Assembly (NCBI GenBank): GCA_013396915.1
Contig: VWZL01002016.1
Coordinates: forward strand, 1,104,846 to 1,168,845
DNA from: Stercorarius parasiticus
Taxonomy: Eukaryota > Chordata > Aves > Charadriiformes > Stercorariidae
Direction of reading: 5' to 3'
Length of the DNA: 64,000 bases
In this document: positions 23,951-34,437 of the stretch, piece after piece
How positions within the stretch are numbered: position 1 is the stretch's first letter
How the letters are laid out: each line of letters begins with the position of its first letter
Notes under the pieces: model-generated
What the model saw: only the letters and a program-made list of their open reading frames with translations
Told to the model about the DNA's origin: nothing
Databases searched by the model: none
Translations under genes and position numbers: made by a program

Positions 23951-26900
23951 ATCCATTATAGTAAAGTATTCTGCGAAGAATAACAACAATGTGCTAATGC
24001 TTTATTTTTAATATTGTTTATATTTATTTTTTTTATTCCAACTGTTTATAGTGTCTTATTTATTGTAATTCTCAGACTCAGTTCTGACAGAGAATCTTTG
24101 GTAGATAGAGATTTGGTGTTATTGACTTGAACAGATGCACCAAGTCTTTGAAAAATGAAAGACAATGTTATGTCCTACTGAGGGTGAGAGAAGAAATGAT
24201 TCTTAGATGTTCGGTTCTCCTACATCACCAGTTCAGTGCCAAAATTGAGAAGTATGACCTTATTTCATCTGGTTCTATTGCCTTGGCAGAATAAAGGGCA
24301 GGGAGGATAATTTAATTGGTGAGACATGAGAGAATGCAATACGACACTGTGCAATGAGGTCCAACTCGCACAGCCATTTTTGAAGGCAGCCGAGTTGTGC
24401 AGCTGCATAGCAACAAGAAACATAATGTAAAGCCAAAATACATCATATTTAATGTGAATTTTTCCCCTGGTTTCTTATCTATCCACAGTAAGTGGACAAA
24501 GCTCTATTGATATCTTTAAAAGTTTATGAAAGAGGTATAAGAGTTTTAAGGAAAGTGTGCATAGTGTTGAGTTAGACCTTTCAGAAGAAGGAACAAAAAA
24601 TTCTGTTGTTACAGGTCAGTTCTAATCATGTTTATAATTCAAGATCTTTCATCTGGAACGTTTTCTATGATTTAGTCTATTTTCAAATATCCAGATACAT
24701 AATGCTAGTCAGCAGCAAACAAAGTTATATCTACTAGGAAGCATCAGGAGAATGTTCCAAAAGAAGATGAAAAACATTAATTGCAGTATAATGCACTGGA
24801 GAACTTCTTGGAGAAAAACGATACAGTACCTGAAGCCATGGAGCGTGTTGTCAGAGGGGAAGGAATAATTGCCAGCACAGATGGCAAAAGAGACCAGGTG
24901 CTTGCGTGCACACAGGCATGTTGATTTGCCCTTCATTTTTCACTGGTGCCCTAAAACTAGAGTAAACTATCTAATGTGAATAAGAGAATACTGGGAATCA
25001 GGAGATATATCCATACTGTCTAACAGCTGTCTGTTACATCTCCTTTAATCACGGACTCCTTAAATCATCTACTGACACACTACCATTTGGCCTCACCTCT
25101 AGATATGTAACCTGGTAGAGCATGAAGACCTTCTACTTCATCAAAACTCAGGGGTTAGGAAATTAAGTTAGTTATTTGGAATGATTATGTGATTTTCAAG
25201 TCAATAGCTAGGGAATTACAACATTATTGAGCTAGGATATTTATTTCTGAAGTTATCCCGCTTTATAGAATAGACAAAACTAGGTGTTTTCACCAACTGG
25301 TTACTCTCAGCATCCTCATCTTTCCTTGTGCCATCGTGTATGTTGCATCTGGAACACCATAGATCATGTCTTTTTGCATAATTTGTGAAGTTAATGAATA
25401 ACTAGTAAAAAACCTCAACACAAGCATTACCTTAATCATCTGAAATGTAACATGTTCAACAAATATCATTCTTAAATACCTTGGCATTGCCAGGTAAATA
25501 TGGAAGTTGCTCTCTGTTAGGAGGAGTGAAGACAGAATCTGATAAACAGTTGATGATGCTGCATGGAAAAACTTCGCTTTGAGCTAGCGAACAGCCCTTA
25601 CCAGCTACTTTGGACTTCTGCCTTCCACAGTGACAAGGTGCCAGCAATGATAATTGAAGCAAAAATATGTATGTCCTGCTGTTACGAATCACTGTGAAAA
25701 GTGATTATTTCTATAGGCCATGTATTTGCAGGAAACTAGCAATTCATTTTACCAAATTCTGCTCTGTGATTTAGACAGGCAGTTAGCAAGTTCTTCCACA
25801 CTTGCACTTACATAAGAGAAAAAAATTGGGCAGAGTGGACAAACGTTTTGTATAAAGTAAACCTGACATGGAAGCCCCATTTTTAAATTGACCAAGGTGG
25901 AAAAGTGTGCGAGTGAGTTTTGAAAGTGGGATTTGAAAGCTTTTGATGAAATTTTATCTTTTATAAACATCATACCAATTTAGGCATCTATTTTATTCTA
26001 TTTGATAGGAGTGAATGCAAAGTGATAGCTCTATTTCATCCACACAGACAAACTCAAGAAAATGTCAATTAAATCGTAAAATTTCTTGATAATCCTAGCT
26101 AATCAGGTGAGTAGATCCTGGAACACTTCACTGTGGAGGAAAACAATTGTTTTTTAATAACTCCATCCCTATTATGTTTTATTACTTTGTTAAATGCTGG
26201 ACACGTCACTGAAGATATGCATTAATATATTGTTTGATCTAAGATTTAAGACAAACCACCTTATCTTTGTGAAGGTTTTTCTTGTTACAGATGAGCTACA
26301 CTTGCATAAACTCATAGATTTGTTTGGTTTTTCACTCTGTTTAATGCAGTAAAACACTAATGCTATCTTTTGAATGCTCAAGAAGATACATAGCTCTTGG
26401 AAAATGTATAACACAGTATTAGCAGGCAATAAATCATCAATCTGCAACGACATAAGTCTGCAGCATAAACATGGAAAGGTACAAGGTATAACCTATTAGG
26501 TATGCAGGCCCAGTGGAAGGCCAGAGACATCGCAGAATAAATTTAGAGTTATAGAAGATGGAGGAAAAACAAAAAGAGTCTGAAAACCCCCAATATTTTA
26601 TGCCAAGACAAATGAAACGACATCCAAACATTCAGTGAACAGGGACTGGAGCAGTAGCAGGCCTTATTAGAGATAAAAGGTACAATTTGCAAGGTTTGAC
26701 ATATGAATGTGCTACCCAAATAAAACAGATCCTTTGCTTAGATGTCTACAAACCGGAGTTGACACAAGTCCAATAAGCAGGCCTCTGTTTCCCAAAGAAC
26801 TGAAGCAGATCAGATACATTAAAAATACTGAAGAAATAGGTTAAAAATAAAGTTGAAAATGCCAACAGACTTTACACCCAAAATTTGTTAGGGCAGAAAC

Positions 26901-29261
26901 ACCCCTTTTTCAAAAGGTGCCCCAGATTGTGTCTAAATGACCAGCTTGGCTAAAATGCTGTAATCTTGTGGTCTTCATCCCTTCACCTGAATGACCGGGG
27001 ACCTGGTTGGCAAAGCTCCTGCTTAGCACGTGTGCCCAGATTTTTTTTCTGTGGAAACCAGGGCATCAGAAAGAAGAAGATGAGTGTGTGCTCAGGTCTA
27101 AGATCAGTTTGGGCATGTGACAGTGGAGATCTTTCTCTTGCAGCCTTCACAGTCCTTTGTTCGCATTTTCAGAGGCCTGCTCTTCTTCTGCAACAAAAGC
27201 AAGAAATTTGCAGAGGCAGGTGGCTGTTTATGTGCCCAGAAAGCCTGGGTGCTTGCAAGTTTCTCATGAAAAGCCTGCAAAATTGCCACTAAAGGCATAA
27301 TACCACAACAAGGTGTTAGACTTCATGCTTAATAGGTGTCCGATTAGCAGGTGCTTGCCTCTGAATTTCATTCTGATCTTCAGCATGGAGCAATCCAGTC
27401 ATGAAGGAAGGCTTTATACAACTGGGCAGCAAACAGATGGGAAGCCCTACTGGTATTCAGAGAGATGTTAATTGCATGATTCATGAAGATACCTATTTTA
27501 TCTGAAGGATGGCATCCAGCACAAAAGCCTGCTTTGGGATCCTTTTGTTTCTCATTTTGATTATTTGGTCAAGCTATCTCATTCAACTTCAACACACAAT
27601 ATGGATCATGATTTCCCCATCCATCTGATTTGACTGTCACAGGGTCATCCTAACACTCTTCTGTGTTCTTTTGGAGACATCCTTCCAAATTGCTTTTAGC
27701 CTTCTTTTTAGGTTATTACATTTATGTACCAAATATGAAGGTCCTGATGATGGCAAATTTTTTTCTTCATTCTTATATCAATTTGTTTGATCTTGAGGTC
27801 TTATTGAGCCCACTAAGTAGTGCAGTTGTCTTCATTGTCCGTGTTGCTGCCTCAGTCAGGCACAGTCTTTCACTACTGAGGTTCTTCCCTGAAAACAATA
27901 CTTTTTTCAATCAGTTTAGGGTCATCATTTGCATCTTTCACACACACCCTTTTGCATGTGTCTTCTTTGCACTGATATTGTTTCTAACGGATGTTATCAT
28001 GGGGACGTTCTATATTCTAATATAGTATCTTTCGTCTTTGCACATCAACTACTCTGTTTCCTGCTATCAAGCAGCAAAAATCATGATCATATATTTTCTA
28101 TTAACCATCTGTCTGTTGAATTCCTGTGCTATTTCCAACAATTTCATTTTTCCCCCAGTCAACCACTATATCACACGTGGAAATATGTGATCTAGTCACA
28201 CGTATACCGTAATGTTGAAGTAGCAGCAGCATTTACAGCTAACCTTAACGTAATGTGTTGTTTGAATGTAATGACTGTGGTACATACACTAACTTTGAAA
28301 TACTTTCCAGTTACACCATCTTTGTCATGAATTATACACTTTTCCAAAAACAGCAAGGTAATATCAAAGCAGCTCTGTGCTTAGTGAGGGATTAATGGAA
28401 TACCAATGCAATGATGTTTCTTTTAACAGCCAAATATTCTTGCTTGTTTATTCATTCTTTGTGACACAGGGGAATGGCCATGATAGATATGTCAGACCGC
28501 AGTTTTGCCCTCAGGTTTCACTTGCTCAGCATTGTTCTAGCAGCTTCTGAAATTTTCACCTTCCAAATCATGAACATAATTGATGACAATTATAACTATC
28601 TTCCTTCTTCCCCATGAATGCTAAAATAAATGCTGTCTAGCTTTCCTGTGTAGCGCCTGAGACACAGACACCTATAGAGCTAAAAAATCTTCCCGCCTAT
28701 TTCAGGCATCTAAATTATCTAAATTAGGTTGGATGAACCTCTCTAGAAGTGTCTGGTTTTTTCCCATGGCTGGGAAAGAAGCCCCATTGCTATCTAGCTT
28801 AGGCTAGATATCAGCTTTTAGATGACTGAAGCCTGATGATTTGAGGTTAATGCTGCTCTAGCAGAACAAAGTAGGAGATTCAGAATTTATATATATCTAC
28901 AACAGTCTTAAAAATTGATTGAATTTAGACTATGGAAAGGCTAGAGGACTGACACTCCTTCAGAGCAATCTGGACTTCTTGTCATTCCAAGTACAAGAAA
29001 ATAAAGTGTTTGAACACAGAGAGGGAAGAAAGCCTGCCTCACAGATGGGGTGCCGTTGGAGTAGTGATGCAGACCTGTGGTTCATAGTGCATAATTAGCT
29101 CAATGTGGATTCCCAGTTCAACACTGAGGTTAAACAGATAGTGTGCTTTATGGTTATTTAAATGGGAACTCTGAGGCTAAATGACAATGTTGCACTTCGT
29201 ATTTGACAGTGGTGCCACTCATACTATTTTCAAAATATTTTTCTATGTCCACACGCCAAAA
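23951..29261. other. Intron; no gene recognised
   Basis: AT-rich. One open 121-bp segment with splice-like borders (24830-24950, minus strand) is listed as a finding only. The T-rich part at 27540-28200 gives a hydrophobic 120-codon frame that I regard as chance. A perfect 8-base inverted repeat lies at 28791-28810. Confidence 0.45.
28791..28810. repeat. Inverted repeat, 8-bp arms, 4-base loop
   Basis: The arms tatctagc and gctagata are exact reverse complements around ttag. The structure is short and its function is unknown. Confidence 0.8.
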
Positions 29262-29432
29262 ACAATTTGGAAAACATGGAGAAAGTGCAGGGGAGAATTG
29301 TGAGAACAATTAGAAAACTAGAAATATAAGTAGCTTGCAAAGTAGGGAGGAGATTAAGCAGGTTACCTAAGCAAAGATTAAATTTTATCACAAAGCATAA
29401 AAACAGGAAGCAAAATGTTGCTAATGACAGGA
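29262..29432 (+). mobile_element. Older CR1 LINE, left half (interrupted by a younger CR1)
   Basis: The segment around 'ttggaaaacatggagaaagtgcaggggagaattgtgagaacaattagaaaactag' corresponds to the old CR1 pattern 'ggagagagtccaaaggagagcaacaaaaatgataaaaggtttagaaaac'. It is much more diverged than the CR1 that follows. The matching right half resumes after the younger element at about 30773. Together the two flanks read as one old CR1 in + orientation. Confidence 0.55.
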
Positions 29433-30772
29433 TGCTGCAGTTATTTTTTTATCCGGGGAACTACAGGCCTGTCAGTCTGACCTCCATGCTGGGGAAGATT
29501 ATGGAGCAGATCATCTTGAGTGCCATCATGTGGCACGTACAGGACAACCAGGTGATCAGATCCAGTCAGCATGGATTTATGAAAGGCAGGTCCTGCTTGA
29601 CTAACCTGATTTCCTTCTATGACAAGGTGACCTGCTTGGAAAGGCTGTGGAGTGGATGTTGCCTACCTAGACTTCAGTAAAGCTTTTGACACCACTTCCA
29701 ACAGCACTCTCCTGGAGAAACTGGCTGCTCATGGCTTGGACTGATGTACTCTTTGCTGGGTATAAAACTGGCTGTCTGGCTGGGCCCAAAGAGTTCTGGT
29801 GAATGGAGTTAAATCCAGTTGATGGCCGTTCACAAGTGGTGTTCCCCAGGGCTTAATATTGGGGCCAGTTCTCTTTAATATCTTTACCAACAAACTGGAC
29901 GACGGGATCAACTGCATCCTCAGTAACTATGCAGATGACACCAAGTTGTGTGGGAGTATCAATCTGCTTGAGGGTAGGAAGGCTCTTACAGAGGGATCTG
30001 GACAGAATGGATCAATGGACTCAGGCCAATGGTGTGAGGTTCAACAAGGCCAAGTGCCGGGTCCTGCACTTGGGTAACAACAAGCCCATGCAGCCCTACA
30101 GACTTGGGAAAGCTGCCTGGCAGAAAAGGATCTGCAGGTATTGGTTGACAGCCCGCTGAATATGAGCCGGCAGTGTGCCCAGGTGGCCAAGAAGGCCAAC
30201 AGCATCCTGGCTTGTATCAGAAACAGTGTGGCCAGCAGGACTAGGGAGGTGATCGTTCCCCTGTACTCGGCACTGGTGAAGTTGCACCTCAAATACTGTG
30301 TTCAGTTTTGAGCCCCTCACTACAAGACAGACATTGAGGTGCTGGAGCGTATCCAGAGATGGGCAACGAAGCTGGTGAAGGGTCTTGAGCACAAGTCCTG
30401 TGAGGAGTGGCTGAGGGAACTGGGGTTGTTTAGCCTGGAGAAAGGAGGCTGAGGGGAGACCTTATCACTCTCTACAACTACTTGAAAGGAGGTTGTAGCG
30501 AGGTGGGGGCTGGTGTCTTCTCCCAAGTAACAAGTGATAGGACAAGAGGAAACGTCCTCAAGCTGCACCAGGGGATGTTCAGATTGGATATTAGGAAAAA
30601 TTTCTTCACTGAAATGGTTGTCAAGCATTGGAACAGGCTGCTCAGGGAAGTGGAGGTAGATGTGGCACTTAGGGACACGGTTAATGGTGGACCTGGCAGT
30701 GTTATGTTAACAGTTAGAGTTGATGATCTTAAGGGTCCTTTCCAAACTAAACAATTCTATGATTCTATGATT
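29433..30772 (+). mobile_element. CR1 LINE with degenerate reverse transcriptase, about 1.34 kb
   Basis: Seen: an ORF2 part from '[19 protein letters not shown]' onward. The RT motif LDFSKAFDT is at 29667-29693 and VPQG ([18 protein letters not shown]) at 29838-29891. The catalytic box YADD is at 29928-29939. The C-terminal region ([15 protein letters not shown]) is followed by a TGA in place of the usual Trp codon. The 3' UTR ends with two ATTCTATG repeats at about 30753-30770. The frame changes between the first block (29432-29680) and LDFSKAFDT, and stops lie between LDFSKAFDT and VPQG, so it is inactive although the YADD box survives. Known: CR1 moves by target-primed reverse transcription and usually leaves 5'-truncated copies. 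It is inserted into an older CR1 in the same orientation. Confidence 0.95.
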
Positions 30773-31013
30773 CAGGTAATTGTATTGCAAGCATCTGGAC
30801 CAAAAACTAGAAATTTAGACAAGGAAGAAAGTTGAAGGTAAAATTTAAGAACAATTGTGGTGAGCTTTCCATCATGGGACATTTTAAGATCAAGATTAAA
30901 TGTATTTTTAACTGTAATTCAGGCAGGAATTAATGCAGGGAATCTCTATGCCCTGTAGTATGTAGGAGGTCAAACTAGATAATAGCAGCATTTTCTTCTG
31001 GCTTCATGATTTG
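30773..31013 (+). mobile_element. Older CR1 LINE, right half with 3' UTR
   Basis: After the younger CR1 the text resumes with a diverged CR1 end: 'gacattttaagatcaagattaaatg', then 'caggcaggaattaatgcaggg', 'ctctatgccctg', 'ggaggtcaaactagataatagcagcattttcttctggctt'. This parallels the old CR1 ending 'gtctagatga-taatggtcccttctggcctt' including 'ctatggcctgtgttatgcaggaggtcagactaga'. It lacks the fresh ATTCTATG tail. Confidence 0.65.
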
Positions 31014-34000
31014 CTATAACATGGTGCATGCAATATTAGTATGCAACAATTTTAGTATATAGTGCTATTTGTGAAAGAAATTAATTCTACAAATGGGGAA
31101 TAAATGAGCACTTTGCTTTAGTGTAAGAATAGCAGAGAAACTTGTAGTGATAGTAAAGTATTTGCAATTAGTATCTAGCTCACTCAGGTACAGCGGAGTA
31201 CAATTACCTTCAACTGTATTATGATTTATTTTACTATTTTCTTCTTGAGTAAATTAACTTCAATTTGCACATTCAGTAATAAGTAGCACTGTGCATATTA
31301 CACCATTATTACTACACCTAATTCGCTAGATATGTAATTTGCATTGCTATTTATGTAAGCGATGAATTAAATCCGAAGAATCCCAGGAGAGGAGTAACCA
31401 GCTTACTCCAGACCTTAGTTTAATATTTAATATGGAAATATGGGGAAAGGAGGCACACCTCAAAAGCTTCAACCCTTATGTCAGGAATTGCATTGAAATC
31501 TCGAAAAAAGGAAGAAAATAGTATCTTAAAATATACCCCTGCAACAAAATGCAGAGGCTTTAAAGAAGGTAAAGAACACTTGGGAGTAGAGCAAAGAGAA
31601 GAGAGCGAGGGAACATGTCAGCTTGACTCCTTCTTTCACTTCTTCCTTTTCTTTTAATTTTTCATTTTTTATGGGGCATAATATTCTTGACTTCTCTATT
31701 CTTCTTCTCTACAGAGGGATGTAGATTAATATGAAATGTGCAGAGGGGCAAAATTTTAAAATAAGCATTGTACTGCTGGCAGGAGGTTGCCTGAGGCAAA
31801 CACAGCTCCTCTCCACCGATCACCATATAACCACAGGGCCAGACATTTGCTCTTATGAAAAGATCAGGTGCAGAGACTGAAGACTATGAGAACACTGGGG
31901 CAGCACACCGCTGGCGGAGCCCTCCCTCATCAGCAAGTAGCCTTCATGAAACGTTATTAAAAGAAGTGAACTGTAGAGTCATCAATGACAGGAAGCTGTA
32001 CAGTGACATAAATCAAGTGTCTCATGGAATAGGGCCACACTAATGAGGCGGAGGCACCGCGCTGCCTAAAGAACTGGAAATATTTTGTCTTCATAAAATA
32101 GGGTACATTCTTGGGACCTGGGTAATTAACGATGCAGGGAAAGATACTCTGGCTATGGCTATGTTGCTAAATCGGAAAGGGCCAAGGGCCAGTCTCTGGA
32201 TTCAAGGCCAAATTGTGTAGACTGGCTGTTGTCTGCACCGCTTTGGTGCAGCTCCAGCTAGAGCACGCGGGCTGTGTGCCGGCTGCGTAGCCCTTAACTG
32301 AGACTCCTGTGAGTCCTACCTACATGGTGGGACTTACAGCTCTGAGGCAATGCTATCTTTGGTTTTTTCTTTTTCAGTTCAAAGTGTCTGAAACAATGAG
32401 AGCTGTGTCACAGCCCAACAGAGAGAGGTTTTGCCTTCCAGTATACTGTTGCTGTACCATAATATGCCTGTGTCATACCATAGCTATCCAAGTTTTTCTT
32501 ATAATCAAGGTGGCAAGGCAGAGGAGAGAGAGCAGAAAACATTATTCTTTTATACTGATGTCTGCATTGAGATGGTCCCTTGATTTTGTCTGGTCTTTAA
32601 CTCTGCGAACTACTCCTGGATGTAAAACTGAGGATTGTGTCATGTCTTTTGGATGTAGCGGGAGGGTATGAAGGGGTGCCTGAAGGTTTGAAACATCTGG
32701 GGATAACACTAGGGAATGGCGTAAGCTTGAGGGAGCTGAACATGGTGCTGTCTTAACCATCCTGCCTTTTGGGAGAGGTCTCTGAAAGGAGCTGTCTCCA
32801 GGAATGTGTGCATGTACTGTCATAGAAAATGCTTGTGGGAGTACTCAAAACAGAGGCAGGGCATAAGCTGAAAAACAAAATAATTTATCAGGAGCCTAGT
32901 GCCTGAGCTCTCTCTCTGGCCCTGTCTTATTATGAACACAAATATACCCTTTGAGGACACTCACTTTTTAAGCCTTTTAACAGCTATGATCCAAAGGGTT
33001 GCCAACATACTCGAAACACACACTGTTAGTGTGATTATTATTTTTATTACCCTCCAAATCTCTGTACTTACAATAGTATTTACTTTCCCCAGACAGCCTT
33101 GCTGAGATTAATGGTCTCCTGATTATTAATACAAACTAACGCAAGTACTTGCTGCACAACTGGGACCAGTCACATTTTTCCACTGATCACATTTAAGGTC
33201 TCCCTTGCATCAATGTGGGGATGTACCCCTTCTCTCGGTTAGAAGTTAGGTCTCCACCATTCACATTTACCTTCCTCTGTGAGGTGTTCACTCATGTGTA
33301 CAGTACATAAAATAGATGGTGCTCCTTCTTATAAATAGTAGTGCTTCCTTCACTTCTTTTTTCCAGGGATGCTCAGAATTCCTTTCAGACATCCCTTCCC
33401 TTCCTCCCCCTGCCACCTTTCAATAGAGGATGAAAAGATGGCAAGAGTACTTCTAGATTTTTGCTGTTTTAAAATATTTCTTTATAAAGGGCATGTGCGG
33501 GTGTGTGCACATACATATGTACGCATATGTAAGAGAGAGGGAGAGTGATTTTGGTGCAAAGAGACGGGCCATACTTGTTCCGTTCTCACTGCTTATTACA
33601 GTTTATGAATTTCTACATATAGGCAATGTATTTTCCTCCTCAGACTAACTGTAGTGAAAAAGATGTTATGGGAAACACTGTCTGACAGCATCCAGTCAGC
33701 ACTCTTTAGAGGCTCTGATACCATGGCACACCAACATTGAGCATTAATGTCATCTAGGTTTTATGTCCAGCTTTAGTTTAGTAAGTAGTTAAGTAAACAT
33801 TAAAACACAGGGTCAAGGAAACTCAGTGTAGATAGTAGCATCAAAAAGAATGTTTCCTGCTGTGTCTGCTTAACCTTTCTGTTCTAACCATGAGAAAAAT
33901 GTAAATGGATGCGACACAGACATTTTATGGCAGTGAAAAAGTGCACTAGCAGAAATCAGAACACGCAAAATAATGTAGCAATTTCTTGAACCATTTTTGA

Positions 34001-34305
34001 GATCTAGATTAAATACATCAAACCCGTCCCGTAGAAGTTGGTCTGCATGTAGCACCACTTGTCCAGCTCTTCATCAGAATTGATGAATCTGAACTGTCTT
34101 TCCCACATATACATTCAAGCCAACAAAAATAAGTAATTCCAATGAATTTCTTTTTTTTCCCCTCCACATAAGCCAAAGAATTAACAACAAGGTTATAGCA
34201 GAGTAGCAGGTAACTTATTACCTCCCCTTTTAAGCGGCGAATGGGAGATACAGTGAGACGAAGTTGTTTACCAGGAGGTCACTGTGTCCTCATACTCTGA
34301 GCAGA
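31014..34305. other. Intron; one candidate conserved stretch, no gene
   Basis: AT-rich. The block at 31850-32060 is non-repetitive and looks like conserved non-coding sequence. A short GC-richer part lies at 32220-32300. A TG/CA- and GA-rich simple stretch lies at 33490-33545. Frames of up to 120 codons (32309-32671) have no recognised domain. Confidence 0.45.
33490..33545. repeat. Impure (TG/CA)n and (GA)n simple repeat
   Basis: Alternating purine-pyrimidine bases (gtgtgtgcacatacatatgt...) run into an agagagagg stretch. Interrupted, so probably not highly variable. Confidence 0.6.
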
Positions 34306-34437
34306 ATTTAAGAACACAGGCTCTAATCCTGGCTCAGAGACTGTATTTCTGTGTAATTTCAGGTACAAATTAAACTTCTCTATCAGCAAAATTGGAACTC
34401 ATTAGTACCTGGCTCTCAGACAATATTTAATTCATCA
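34306..34437 (+). mobile_element. MIR SINE, core to 3' region
   Basis: The order of blocks follows the MIR consensus closely. It reads 'taagaacacaggctct', 'aatcctggctc', 'ctgtgtaatttcaggtacaaattaaacttctct', 'atcagcaaaattgg', 'attagtacctg'. These correspond to 'taagagcacaggctct...aatcctggctctgccact...ctgtgtgaccttgggcaagttacttaacctctct...catctgtaaaatgg...aatagtacctac'. This is an old, immobile copy shared in type with other amniotes. Confidence 0.7.

Noticed and set aside
27663..28025. 120-codon hydrophobic frame resembling a membrane protein
   Set aside because: T-rich DNA gives Phe/Leu/Ile-rich frames. There is no conserved motif, and the frame is on the strand opposite to NKAIN.
29160..29205. 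Possible MIR core (aaatgggaactctgaggctaaatgac)
   Set aside because: The match is too short and lacks flanking MIR blocks.
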